Shown one piece after another: positions 33,144-41,214 of a stretch of 64,000 bases of DNA. How positions within the stretch are numbered: position 1 is the first letter of the stretch; each line of letters opens with the position of its first letter. The notes under the pieces are model-generated. The model did no database searches and was not told the origin of the DNA. It was given only the letters and a program-made list of their open reading frames with translations. Source of the DNA: Roseiarcus sp035656495 (GTDB taxonomy: Bacteria; Pseudomonadota; Alphaproteobacteria; Rhizobiales; Beijerinckiaceae); contig DASRSL010000273.1 of NCBI GenBank assembly GCA_035656495.1, positions 1-64,000 of the forward strand. The letters are read 5' to 3'. Position numbers and translations under genes: made by a program.

Positions 33144-33908
33144 ATGCAGGGGAGCATGGGGCGCCTGGCGGGGAAAACGGCGCTCATCACCGGGGCCGCC
33201 TCCGGGATCGGCCGCGCGACCGCGGTCTTGTTCCACGCCGAGGGCGCCAAGGTCGCCGCGGCCGACCGCAACGAGGCAGGTCTGGCGGATGTGAAAGCGT
33301 TCGCCGATCTCGTGCTGTCCCAGGACGTGACCGACGAAGGGCGGTGGCGTGAGGTCGTCGACGCCGTCGTCGACGCATTCGGTCGTCTCGATATTCTCGT
33401 GAACAGCGCCGGCATCGCGTTCAAGGGCAACATCGAGACGGCGACGCTCGACGAGTGGCGCAAGACCCAGGCGGTCAACGTCGAGGGCACGTTTTTGGGC
33501 TGCCGAGAGGCGATCCGCGCGATGAGGCAGACCGGCGGCGGCTCGATCGTCAATCTCTCCTCGGTCGCCGGCATCATCGGCGATGCGCAATCGACGGCCT
33601 ATTGCGCGAGCAAGGGCGCGGTGAGGCTGCTCACCAAGTCCGCAGCGCTGCATTGCGGTCGCGCCGGCTACAAGATCCGGCTGAATTCGGTGCATCCCTC
33701 CTTCGCCGACACGCCGATGGTGCAGGAGCTGATTGCGAGCGCGAAGCACCCCGAGCGCATGCGGGAGGGGCTCATGCGCGCCGCGCCGATGGGCCGGATG
33801 GGGCGCGCCGAGGAGGTCGCCCAGGCGATCCTCTATCTCGCGAGCGACGAGTCGTCTTTCACTACGGGGGCCGAGATCGTGGTCGACGGAGGCTTGACCG
33901 CTCAGTGA
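33144..33908 (+). CDS. SDR family oxidoreductase
   Basis: A 254-residue classical short-chain dehydrogenase: TGAASGIGRAT (cofactor), NSAGI, the catalytic Ser and Tyr-x3-Lys in NLSSVAG and YCASKGA, and the C-terminal GAEIVVDGGLTAQ. Family members of this type oxidise cyclic alcohols, steroids or sugar alcohols. It starts 14 bases after the previous dehydrogenase gene and ends the plus-strand operon that begins with the MocD-like gene. A cyclitol or secondary alcohol substrate would suit the neighbours, but the sequence does not define it. Confidence 0.9.
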   Translation: MQGSMGRLAGKTALITGAASGIGRATAVLFHAEGAKVAAADRNEAGLADVKAFADLVLSQDVTDEGRWREVVDAVVDAFGRLDILVNSAGIAFKGNIETATLDEWRKTQAVNVEGTFLGCREAIRAMRQTGGGSIVNLSSVAGIIGDAQSTAYCASKGAVRLLTKSAALHCGRAGYKIRLNSVHPSFADTPMVQELIASAKHPERMREGLMRAAPMGRMGRAEEVAQAILYLASDESSFTTGAEIVVDGGLTAQ

Positions 33909-33925
33909 GGGAGGCTTTCTGGACC

Positions 33926-34477
33926 CTACCTTGCGGGAGGCCGCTCGAGTGAGACGGATCTGTCGCTCCCGAGGAGATCAAGCTCGAGCGTGATTCGACG
34001 CGCTCTCATGCGGGGGGCGAGCGTTTCGCCCGGGCCTTTCTTGAAATCAACGATTCCGACCACATAAAGTTTTTTGAGGGTGCGCGAGAGGTTGGATTCC
34101 GCCCGGCGCGCGAGCGTCGCGAGCTCGCGAATCGAGGCGGGTCGTCGCGACACGACCAGGTGCAACAACGCGATATTGTCCTCCGACAGCAGCTTGACCA
34201 TCGCCTCTGGCGTCGAGGCCGTCACGAGCGCGCTTGCGGCCGTACCGTCGCTGTCGAACCAGCGGCTGGGATTCCCCGGCGGAGCAGAAGGGTCGGCGAC
34301 CACGCGTTTGGTCCACTTCATCACCCCGCCGACTGAATCGCTCTTAAAAACCATAGGGAATTCTCGCTCCGGCATCGCGCGCTTGATCTGGCGCCGAAAG
34401 TCCTCAGGGAGCTGCGCCGCCGCCGTGATGGAGTGCGGCCGGCTTGCGATCACGCTCCCTTGGACGCCGGTGAGCAT
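33926..34477 (-). CDS. Winged-helix regulator, HVO_A0114-like
   Basis: 183 residues. The C-terminal half is a winged helix: LLHLVVSRRPASIRELATLARRAESNLSRTLKKLYVVGIVDF (about 104-145), the pattern of the HVO_A0114-type putative DNA-binding proteins, which resemble MarR. The N-terminal half (about 1-75) is not recognised. A perfect palindrome starts 15 bases upstream of the ATG, so autoregulation is likely. A shorter form from Met42 is possible. It is convergent with the SDR operon and stands without a toxin partner. Confidence 0.68.
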   Translation of the reverse strand: MLTGVQGSVIASRPHSITAAAQLPEDFRRQIKRAMPEREFPMVFKSDSVGGVMKWTKRVVADPSAPPGNPSRWFDSDGTAASALVTASTPEAMVKLLSEDNIALLHLVVSRRPASIRELATLARRAESNLSRTLKKLYVVGIVDFKKGPGETLAPRMRARRITLELDLLGSDRSVSLERPPAR

Positions 34478-34491
34478 TGACTTTCGACGTT

Positions 34492-34510
34492 CTTATCGTG
34501 AAACGATAAG
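34492..34510 (-). promoter_or_regulatory. Perfect palindrome upstream of the wHTH regulator gene
   Basis: CTTATCGT-GAA-ACGATAAG is an 8-bp perfect inverted repeat with a 3-base centre, 15 bases from the start codon. It is flanked by TTGACT on the minus-strand side, a possible -35 element. The CTTATCG arm also appears in the split repeat at 6136-6188. Confidence 0.6.
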
Positions 34511-34532
34511 TCAATCGACGCATTTCGCCTCT

Positions 34533-35414
34533 TCACAAGAACATGGCCCGATCGCGCGCGACCGCCTTCGCAAGATGCTCGGCGACTGCCCGGATGCGCC
34601 CGAGCCCACTTGTGTCCTCGTGGGTGACGAGCCAATAGGCGCGCGTTGCGCTCCGTTCGGGCAGAACGCGTACGAGATCCCTGAAGCGGCGCGCGATAAA
34701 GCCATGCACGACGCCGAGACCGAGACTGGCGCGTAATGCCTCGAGCTGTGTCACCGCGTTCGCGCTTTCAAAATTCGTCGGCGCGCCGTCAAAGAGCTCG
34801 TGCACATAATCGAGCGCGGCCGAAAAGGTGTGCTCCTCGACGTAGCCGATCAGCCTGTGACGGCGCAGCCCCTCGGCGTTTTCCGGTGCGCCAAAACGCT
34901 TCACGTAAGTCGCGCTCGCATAAATGCCGAGCGTGTAGTCGGTGAGTTTTCGCGCGACGAACCTCCCGGCCTCCGGCTTGTCGAGCCCGACCACCACGTC
35001 AACCTCGCGGCGGGCCAGCGGGGTCAATTGAGGCAGAGGCATCAATTGCAGCCGTACGCCCGGATGGCGCTCAGCGAAGTCGCGCAAGGCGGCGGTCAGG
35101 TAATAGGTCGAAAAACCGTCCGGCGCGCCGATGCGCACGTCGCCGATGAGCTCGAGGTCGACGCCGGAGATCTCGCCCTGGGCATGCAGGAAGGCGCTTT
35201 CCATCTGCTCCGCCGCGCCAAGGAACCGCTCGCCCGCGCTGGTGAGCTTTGCTCCCGTCGTGCGCCGGTCGAACAGTTTCGCCCCCATCGCGGCTTCCAA
35301 CGCGGCGATGCGGCGGCTCACCGTCGCGTGGTCGAGTCTCAGGCGCTTGGCGGCGGCGACGAACTGCCCGGCGCGGGCGACGGCGAGAAAGACCCTGACG
35401 TTGTCCCAGTCCAT
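34533..35414 (-). CDS. LysR-family regulator divergent from mmsA
   Basis: 293 residues. The DNA-binding domain is FLAVARAGQFVAAAKRLRLDHATVSRRIAALEAAMGAKLFDRR in overlapping parts (about 9-51), and the effector domain runs from about 88 to 285. It is divergent from mmsA across a 110-base gap holding TGTGCACA at 35468-35475, a plausible regulator-binding core. Control of the valine genes is the natural inference. The ATG at 35414 is the family-typical start (MDWDNVRVFLAV). Confidence 0.93.
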   Translation of the reverse strand: MDWDNVRVFLAVARAGQFVAAAKRLRLDHATVSRRIAALEAAMGAKLFDRRTTGAKLTSAGERFLGAAEQMESAFLHAQGEISGVDLELIGDVRIGAPDGFSTYYLTAALRDFAERHPGVRLQLMPLPQLTPLARREVDVVVGLDKPEAGRFVARKLTDYTLGIYASATYVKRFGAPENAEGLRRHRLIGYVEEHTFSAALDYVHELFDGAPTNFESANAVTQLEALRASLGLGVVHGFIARRFRDLVRVLPERSATRAYWLVTHEDTSGLGRIRAVAEHLAKAVARDRAMFL

Positions 35415-35524
35415 GAGTGCAAGCTTAGCACAAATCCGCACAGCCGATGCGCGTTCTCCGCCATTGCTGTGCACAGAATCCAAGCGCATAACGACCCGAC
35501 AGACCTTCGAGAAGGAAGCGCAAC

Positions 35525-37021
35525 ATGATCGAGTACGGCCATTACATCGGCGGCAAGCATGTCGCCGGCCGGTCGGGACGCACGGGCGAAGTGTTTCAGC
35601 CGATGGACGGCACGGTGCGCGCTCATGTCGCGCTCGCCAACAAGGCCGAGGTTCGCGCCGCGGTCGAGAACGCCAAAGCGGCGCAGCCCGCCTGGGCGGC
35701 AGTCAATCCGCAGCGTCGCGTCCGCGTCTTGATGAAGTTTATCGACCTCATCGCCAAAAACAACGACGCGCTCGCCGATATCCTCGCCCGCGAGCACGGC
35801 AAGACGATTGCTGACGCCAGGGGCGACATCCAGCGCGGCGTCGAGGTGGTCGAATTCGCGCTCGGCGTCCCACATCTGATGAAGGGCGAATATTCCGACG
35901 GCGCCGGCCCCGGCATCGACCTTTATTCCATGCGCCAGCCGCTCGGCGTGGTCGCGGGCATTACGCCGTTCAACTTTCCGGCGATGATCCCGTTGTGGAA
36001 GCTCGCGCCGGCGATCGCCTGCGGTAACGCCTTCATCTTGAAGCCGTCGGAGCGCGATCCCGGCGTGCCAATGCGGCTCGGCGAGCTTTTCGTCGAAGCG
36101 GGCGGGCCTGCAGGCATCCTCAACGTCGTCAACGGCGACAAGGAGGCGGTCGACGCCATTCTCGATGATCCCGACATTCAGGCGATCGGCTTCGTCGGCT
36201 CGACACCGATCGCCGAGTACATCTATTCGCGCGGCACGGCGACAGGAAAACGCGTGCAGTGCTTCGGCGGCGCCAAGAACCATATGGTGGTGATGCCCGA
36301 CGCGGACATGGACCAGACGGTCGACGCCCTGATCGGCGCAGGCTATGGGTCGGCCGGCGAGCGCTGCATGGCGGTCTCGGTCGCGGTGCCGGTCGGCGAG
36401 GAGACAGCCGACGAGCTGGTTAAGCGCCTTGTTCCGCGCGTGGAGTCGCTCAAGATCGGGCCCTCGACCGACACCTCGGCCGACTATGGCCCCCTCGTCA
36501 CCAAGGCGGCACTCGAGAAGGTGCGTGGCTATGTCGACATCGGGATAGCTGAGGGCGCTAATCTCGTCGTAGATGGGCGCAACTTCAGGATGCAGGGCTA
36601 CGAGAACGGCTTCTACATGGGCGGCTGTCTTTTCGACCATGTGACAAACGACATGCGCATTTATAAGGAAGAGATCTTCGGGCCTGTTTTGTCGGTCGTG
36701 CGCGCGCAAAACTATTCGGAAGCGCTCGGCCTCTGCAACGACCACGAATACGGGAACGGGGTCGCGATCTTCACCCGCGACGGCGACGCGGCGCGCGACT
36801 TCGCGAGCAAGGTCAAGGTCGGCATGGTTGGGGTCAATTTCCCGATCCCGGTGCCGCTCGCCTACCACACCTTCGGCGGCTGGAAGCGGTCCGCCTTCGG
36901 CGACTTGAACCAGCACGGTCCGGACTCGATCCGCTTCTACACCCGGACCAAGACGGTGACCGCTCGCTGGCCTTCGGGGATCAAGGACGGCGCAAGCTTC
37001 ACCATCCCGACGATGCACTGA
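35525..37021 (+). CDS. mmsA: Methylmalonate-semialdehyde dehydrogenase (CoA-acylating)
   Basis: 498 residues, the usual length. It has the aldehyde dehydrogenase fold with NFPAMIPLWKLAPAIACGNAFILKPSE, GFVGSTPIAEYIYSRG and catalytic Cys281 in GSAGERCMAVSVAV; the KRVQCFGGAKNHMVVMPDAD stretch is typical of this subfamily. It converts methylmalonate (or malonate) semialdehyde to propanoyl-CoA (or acetyl-CoA), in valine degradation or the last step of inositol catabolism (IolA). Both uses are plausible given the neighbours. A strong terminator follows. Confidence 0.96.
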   Translation: MIEYGHYIGGKHVAGRSGRTGEVFQPMDGTVRAHVALANKAEVRAAVENAKAAQPAWAAVNPQRRVRVLMKFIDLIAKNNDALADILAREHGKTIADARGDIQRGVEVVEFALGVPHLMKGEYSDGAGPGIDLYSMRQPLGVVAGITPFNFPAMIPLWKLAPAIACGNAFILKPSERDPGVPMRLGELFVEAGGPAGILNVVNGDKEAVDAILDDPDIQAIGFVGSTPIAEYIYSRGTATGKRVQCFGGAKNHMVVMPDADMDQTVDALIGAGYGSAGERCMAVSVAVPVGEETADELVKRLVPRVESLKIGPSTDTSADYGPLVTKAALEKVRGYVDIGIAEGANLVVDGRNFRMQGYENGFYMGGCLFDHVTNDMRIYKEEIFGPVLSVVRAQNYSEALGLCNDHEYGNGVAIFTRDGDAARDFASKVKVGMVGVNFPIPVPLAYHTFGGWKRSAFGDLNQHGPDSIRFYTRTKTVTARWPSGIKDGASFTIPTMH

Positions 37022-37036
37022 AGGCGCGGAGCGCGC

Positions 37037-37081
37037 AAAAGAACGCGGAAGGCTGCATAAAAGCCCTCGCCGCGTTCTTTT
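37037..37081 (+). terminator. Intrinsic terminator after mmsA
   Basis: AAAAGAACGCGG (37037-37048) pairs with CCGCGTTCTTTT (37070-37081), the 3' arm ending in T residues. An inner AAGGCT/AAGCCC stem extends it. It starts 15 bases after the stop codon. Confidence 0.8.
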
Positions 37082-37083
37082 CG

Positions 37084-37466
37084 TTTAAGAGGGCGACGCG
37101 CCATATCCACGGCGTGAAGCAAATGACTGTGGACGAATTCAGGACGAAGGCCCGAGCCGTTATTCCGCTTGCGGACGGGAAGAGAGGCCGGATGAGGCCA
37201 GCATCGTCTCCGATTCGCAGTTGCCGCCGAAGTCCTGTTCAGGGCGGCGACCGAACATGGCTGCAAGCTCAGCGGCTATTTCTATCCTGCCAAGCGCCCA
37301 GCAATCCGTCATCCTCGACCCGGACGGGCGGGTCGTCATCCGCCACAAACGGGGGCAGGGCGAGGCGGTCGAGACGCGGGCGCCGCCGGAAGGCGCCGTG
37401 AGGCTCGACCCCCCAGGTTCGAGGTCGCGGTCGAGGCGATGTTTCCGCCGGCCGGTTAGACTAAGA
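37084..37466. other. Gene-free region after mmsA
   Basis: About 380 bases with only short overlapping frames on both strands. A few stretches look like decayed coding sequence on the plus strand (TVDEFRTKARAVI near 37120), but I cannot match a family. Confidence 0.4.
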
Positions 37467-37826
37467 CTAGAACCGGAACAGCGCCGCTCCGGGAACGCCA
37501 TACTCATTGACGACCCGCTCGCGTCCCCGGTAGCCGACGAACGTCCCCTGGGCTGGGGACGGCTGGTCGAACGTTTCGAGCACGTAGCCGTTGCCCGTAC
37601 CCGCGCTCGTGTCTTGCCCGAGCGTAAGCCATGACGGCGTGCCCTTCTGGACCGTGATCTGCCGACCTTCCTCCTTCGGCGCCTCGGCGTGATGGCGGTG
37701 TCGCGCCCGCGCGTGAATGGTCGACGGTTTTGTCGTTCGCGTCTCGGTTTGAGCCTCCGCGGCAGACGAAGCGAGCGCGAACGCGATCAGGGCCGCACCC
37801 ATGGATCGAACCGAAGACACCATCAT
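37467..37826 (-). CDS. Small secreted protein of unknown function
   Basis: 119 residues. Met-Met start, signal peptide (SMGAALIAFALASSAAEAQ), then a His/Arg-rich linker and a C-terminal domain with TVQKGTPSWLTLGQD and FVGYRGRERVVNEYGVPGAALF. I do not recognise the domain. The start is inferred from the signal peptide; the longer frame to 37967 is unsupported. It lies antisense inside an insertion between mmsA and the acyl-CoA dehydrogenase gene. Confidence 0.6.
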   Translation of the reverse strand: MMVSSVRSMGAALIAFALASSAAEAQTETRTTKPSTIHARARHRHHAEAPKEEGRQITVQKGTPSWLTLGQDTSAGTGNGYVLETFDQPSPAQGTFVGYRGRERVVNEYGVPGAALFRF

Positions 37827-38176
37827 TCCCGTCCCCCTCGGGCGCCGAGGCCCCGCAAAGTCGCGCCCAAAATTGTGCGCGTCCGCAATGCCGCGATACG
37901 GCCAGAAAATCAATAGGGACCTCGTCAATCGAGCGACTTGTGGAGCCTGAGGACCACTCAGGCCCAAGAGCCGCGACGCTTAGCGTGGCCAACGCGAGAC
38001 AAAGGGCGGATTCAGCTGGTGATATTGAATCTATGAACGGCTCAAGCATAGCTCAGGTTCTGATCCACGATGTTTCCGACGACGCGATCGCTCCGCGTCA
38101 TAGGCGCGCGGGGCGCGCACGGGCGGTTTTTGGAACAGGAACCGCGCAATACGATTGAAGGGGCGGCGTTCAATAG

Positions 38177-38563
38177 GACCGACGGGCATTTGTCGCGCTG
38201 CGCTTTCAGGCCGGACGCTATCCCAGTGGGGAGCGAGCCGATGGGCTGGTCGAAAGGATCGGGTCGTCGAGCGAATTCGGTGTCGATGCGGCCGTCGCCC
38301 ATTGCTGGTTCGCGCGGGAAGAGGAGCCAAGCTATGCTAATCGCCGGATCGTCGCAGACTTGGCGGAGCCCGTCATGGCGCTCTCGCGCGAGCTCGGCCA
38401 TTCGGTCTATGATTGCATCTGCCTTGCGCTCGCCGCCGTGGCGCCGACGCTTGCCACCTGGGATAAAAAGTTGACGGCGTGCTCCGCCCGAACCCCAATC
38501 GGGGTGATGTCGTCCGGCTCGTCGACTGGAAGTGAAGGAGCCGATGTTCGCGCTCATCTCTGA
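38177..38563 (+). pseudogene. VapC-type PIN-domain toxin remnant
   Basis: An open frame begins right after TAG at 38174 with no start. It reads FQAGRYPSGERADGLVERIG, then EFGVDAAVAHCWFAREEEP, YANRRIVADLAEPVMALSRE and HSVYDCICLALAAVAPTLAT followed by WDKKL. The VYDCICLALA and ATWDKKL motifs are the C-terminal acidic residues of PIN-domain VapC proteins. The N-terminal domain with the first Asp is missing, and no VapB lies beside it. The frame overlaps the next gene start by 20 bases. Confidence 0.65.
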
Positions 38564-39680
38564 CCATTTCGCCGTTCGCGACATGGCGAAGTCCTTCGCC
38601 GACGAGCGCATCGCGCCGCACGCGCTCGAATGGGATGAAACCGAGCATTTTCCCGTCGACGTGTTGCGCGAGTCGGCGGCGCTCGGCATGGCGGGCATCT
38701 ATGTGCGCGAGGAGCACGGCGGCAGCGGCATGACGCGGCTCGATGCGGCGCTCATCTTCGAGGCGCTGGCGACCGGCTGCCCATGCGTCGCGTCCTTCCT
38801 TTCAATCCACAACATGGTGGCCTGGGTCGTCGACCGGTTCGGCTCTTCGGAGCTCAGGCAGCGCTATCTTCCGCGCCTTTCCACGATGGAATTCATCGCC
38901 AGCTATTGCCTGACCGAGCCCGGCGCCGGCTCGGACGCCGCCGCGCTGACGACGCGGGCCAAGCGCGACGGCGGCGACTATGTGCTCGATGGAATCAAGC
39001 AGTTCATCTCGGGGGCGGGGGCGAGCGACGTCTATCTCGTCATGGCGCGAACCGGCGAGGGCGGCCCGGGCGGCGTCTCGGCGTTCATGGTCGACAAAGG
39101 GACGCCGGGCCTGAGCTTCGGCGCCCTTGAAAAGAAGATGGGCTGGCGCGCCCAGCCGACGCGCCAAGTGATCCTTGAGGGGGTCCGGGTCCCGGCCGCA
39201 AATCTCGTAGGGAAGGAGGCCGACGGCTTCAAGATCGCCATGGCCGGACTCGATGGCGGTCGGCTCAACATCGGCGCCTGCTCGATCGGCGGGGGGCAGG
39301 CGGCGCTCGACAAGGCGATTGCCTACATGCGCGAGCGCAAGGCGTTCGGCCGGCGTATCGCCGACTTCCAGGCGCTGCAGTTCCGCGTCGCCGACATCGC
39401 CACATCGCTTGAGACGGCGCGCGCCATGCTCTGGCGCGCGGCGAGCGCGCTCGACGAAGGCTCCCCCGACGCCGCCCGCCTCTGCGCCATGGCCAAGCGC
39501 GTCGCGACCGACACCGGCTTCAACGCCGCCAACGATGCGCTGCAATTGCTCGGCGGCTACGGCTATCTCGCCGACTATGGCGTCGAGAAACTTGTGCGCG
39601 ATCTGCGCGTGCATCAGATTCTGGAAGGGACCAACGAGATCATGCGCGTCATCGTGGCGCGCGGTTTGATTGAGAACTGA
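38544..39680 (+). CDS. Acyl-CoA dehydrogenase (isobutyryl-CoA dehydrogenase-like)
   Basis: 378 residues. It has the CLTEPGAGSDAAAL flavin/substrate loop, QFISGAGASDVYLVMARTG, the helical domain RKAFGRRIADFQALQFRVADI and the catalytic Glu361 in HQILEGTNEIMR. FAD-dependent, it desaturates short branched acyl-CoA; its place before mmsB and after mmsA points to isobutyryl-CoA in valine catabolism. The chosen ATG has AAGGAG only three bases away; GTG at 38532 is an alternative start. Confidence 0.93.
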   Translation: MFALISDHFAVRDMAKSFADERIAPHALEWDETEHFPVDVLRESAALGMAGIYVREEHGGSGMTRLDAALIFEALATGCPCVASFLSIHNMVAWVVDRFGSSELRQRYLPRLSTMEFIASYCLTEPGAGSDAAALTTRAKRDGGDYVLDGIKQFISGAGASDVYLVMARTGEGGPGGVSAFMVDKGTPGLSFGALEKKMGWRAQPTRQVILEGVRVPAANLVGKEADGFKIAMAGLDGGRLNIGACSIGGGQAALDKAIAYMRERKAFGRRIADFQALQFRVADIATSLETARAMLWRAASALDEGSPDAARLCAMAKRVATDTGFNAANDALQLLGGYGYLADYGVEKLVRDLRVHQILEGTNEIMRVIVARGLIEN

Positions 39681-39696
39681 GCTGGAGCCGGCGGCG

Positions 39697-40581
39697 ATGT
39701 CGAAAATAGCTTTCCTGGGTCTGGGAAATATGGGCGCCCCTATGGCCGCCAACCTCGTCAAGGCGGGCCATGCGGTCGTGGGCTTCGACCTCGTCGAGGC
39801 CGCGAAGCAGACGGCCGCCGTCTCGGGCGCGACCATCGCCGCAAGCGGGCGCGAGGCGGTGCGTGACGTCGAGGTCGTCGTCACAATGCTGCCGGCCGGC
39901 AAGCACGTCCTTCAGGCTTGGGCGGACCTTCTGCCCGCCGCGTCCAAGGGCGCCCTGATCATCGACTCCTCGACCATCGACGTCGACAGCGCCAAGAGCG
40001 CCCACGCGGCGGGGGCCGCCGCAGGCATGCACACGCTCGACGCCCCGGTGTCGGGCGGCGTCGGCGGAGCGACCGCCGGGACGCTCACCTTCATGTGCGG
40101 CGGCTCGGCGGAATCGTTCGACAGGGCGAAGCCGATCCTCGAGGCCATGGGCAAGCGCATCGTCCATTGCGGCGGCGCGGGAATGGGGCAGGCGGCCAAG
40201 ATCTGCAACAACTTGATTCTCGGCGCGACGATGATCGCGACCTCAGAGGCCTTCGTGCTCGGGGAAAAGCTCGGACTCTCGGCTGAGGCGCTGTTTGAGG
40301 TCGCCTCGAACTCTTCGGGCCAATCCTGGTCGCTGACGAGCTATTGCCCGGTTCCTGGACCGGTGCCCGCTTCTCCGGCCAACCGCGGCTACAGGCCCGG
40401 CTTCGCCGCCAGCCTGATGCTCAAGGACTTGCGTCTCGCCCAGGAGGCTGCTGCAAGCGTCAGCGCGGCGACCCCGCTCGGAGCCGAAGCCGCGCAGCTC
40501 TACGCGCTGTTCGTTGCGGCTGGCCGTGGCGGAGACGATTTTTCCAGCGTGATCAATTTTTTGCGAGGCCAGTCTGCCTAA
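39697..40581 (+). CDS. mmsB: 3-hydroxyisobutyrate dehydrogenase
   Basis: 294 residues. The start KIAFLGLGNMGAPMAANLVKAGH is the NAD-binding motif of the beta-hydroxyacid dehydrogenase family. DAPVSGGVGGATAGTLTFMCGG is the substrate loop, and the catalytic Lys lies in GMGQAAKICNNLILG. It oxidises 3-hydroxyisobutyrate to methylmalonate semialdehyde, the substrate of MmsA. It follows the acyl-CoA dehydrogenase by 16 bases in one operon. No 3-hydroxyisobutyryl-CoA hydrolase or hydratase gene is seen in this block. Confidence 0.94.
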   Translation: MSKIAFLGLGNMGAPMAANLVKAGHAVVGFDLVEAAKQTAAVSGATIAASGREAVRDVEVVVTMLPAGKHVLQAWADLLPAASKGALIIDSSTIDVDSAKSAHAAGAAAGMHTLDAPVSGGVGGATAGTLTFMCGGSAESFDRAKPILEAMGKRIVHCGGAGMGQAAKICNNLILGATMIATSEAFVLGEKLGLSAEALFEVASNSSGQSWSLTSYCPVPGPVPASPANRGYRPGFAASLMLKDLRLAQEAAASVSAATPLGAEAAQLYALFVAAGRGGDDFSSVINFLRGQSA

Positions 40582-40767
40582 CAAAGGGGAGCCGGCTACC
40601 TAAGTGTTTGTTAACGCACGGTTCATGTCCAAAGGCAGATAAGACGCAGGATCAAGCAGGGCCGCCTCGTGCGCTTGTAGCAGGGCCGCCGGAAGAAGAC
40701 TGGGGGCGATTGAAGTCTTGCGCCGAGTGACCATCGCTGGGCGAAGGCCAGTCATTGGAGGTCAAGC

Positions 40768-41151
40768 ATGCGGAGCAGAATATCCAAGACGATTGTCGCC
40801 GGATTGGCGGCGCTGTCGCTGGCGGCGTCCGCGCTCGCCACGGCCGAGCCGGCCGCCGCGCAGTGGCGAGGTCCCGCAGGCGGCTGGCACGGCGGCTGGG
40901 GCGGTTGGCACGGCGGCTGGCACGGCGGATGGGGGGGCTGGCGCGCCGGCTACTATCGCCCGGGCTGGGGCTACTGGCATCCCGGCTACTGGAACGGGGG
41001 CGCCTGGTATCCCGGCTTTTGGGCCGCCACGGCCGCCGCCACCCTCGCCACCGGCGTCGCGGTCGGAGCAGCCGCTTCGTGTTGGCAGAGCCGAGCCGTG
41101 TATGGCCCCGCCGGCGCTTTTCTCGGCTACCAATCGGTCTACGTCTGCTAG
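40768..41151 (+). CDS. Secreted Gly/Trp/His-rich small protein
   Basis: 127 residues. Signal peptide SKTIVAGLAALSLAASALATAEPAAA, then four WHGGW/GGW repeats (about 37-58) in a tandem 18-21 bp DNA repeat, then aromatic-rich YYRPGWGYWHPGYWNGG, and a C-terminal hydrophobic helix with a Cys (about 84-106). It resembles the small secreted GXWXG-type proteins of rhizobia whose function is unknown. The start is the ATG behind GGAGG. A terminator follows 30 bases after the stop. Confidence 0.8.
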   Translation: MRSRISKTIVAGLAALSLAASALATAEPAAAQWRGPAGGWHGGWGGWHGGWHGGWGGWRAGYYRPGWGYWHPGYWNGGAWYPGFWAATAAATLATGVAVGAAASCWQSRAVYGPAGAFLGYQSVYVC

Positions 41152-41183
41152 CTTAGAGCTGAGCCGACCTGCGATTGAAACTG

Positions 41184-41213
41184 GAAAGGGCCTCGCGCGC
41201 GCGGGGCCCTTTC
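41184..41213. terminator. Bidirectional terminator between the GW-rich gene and anmK
   Basis: GAAAGGGCC (41184-41192) pairs with GGCCCTTTC (41205-41213) around a GC-rich loop, with A- and T-rich ends on both sides. It sits between convergent genes. Confidence 0.8.
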
Positions 41214-41214
41214 T

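Noticed and set aside
37160..37507. Minus-strand frame of 115 codons
   Set aside because: No ribosome-binding site, no motif, and Ser/Arg-rich composition typical of non-coding GC-rich DNA.
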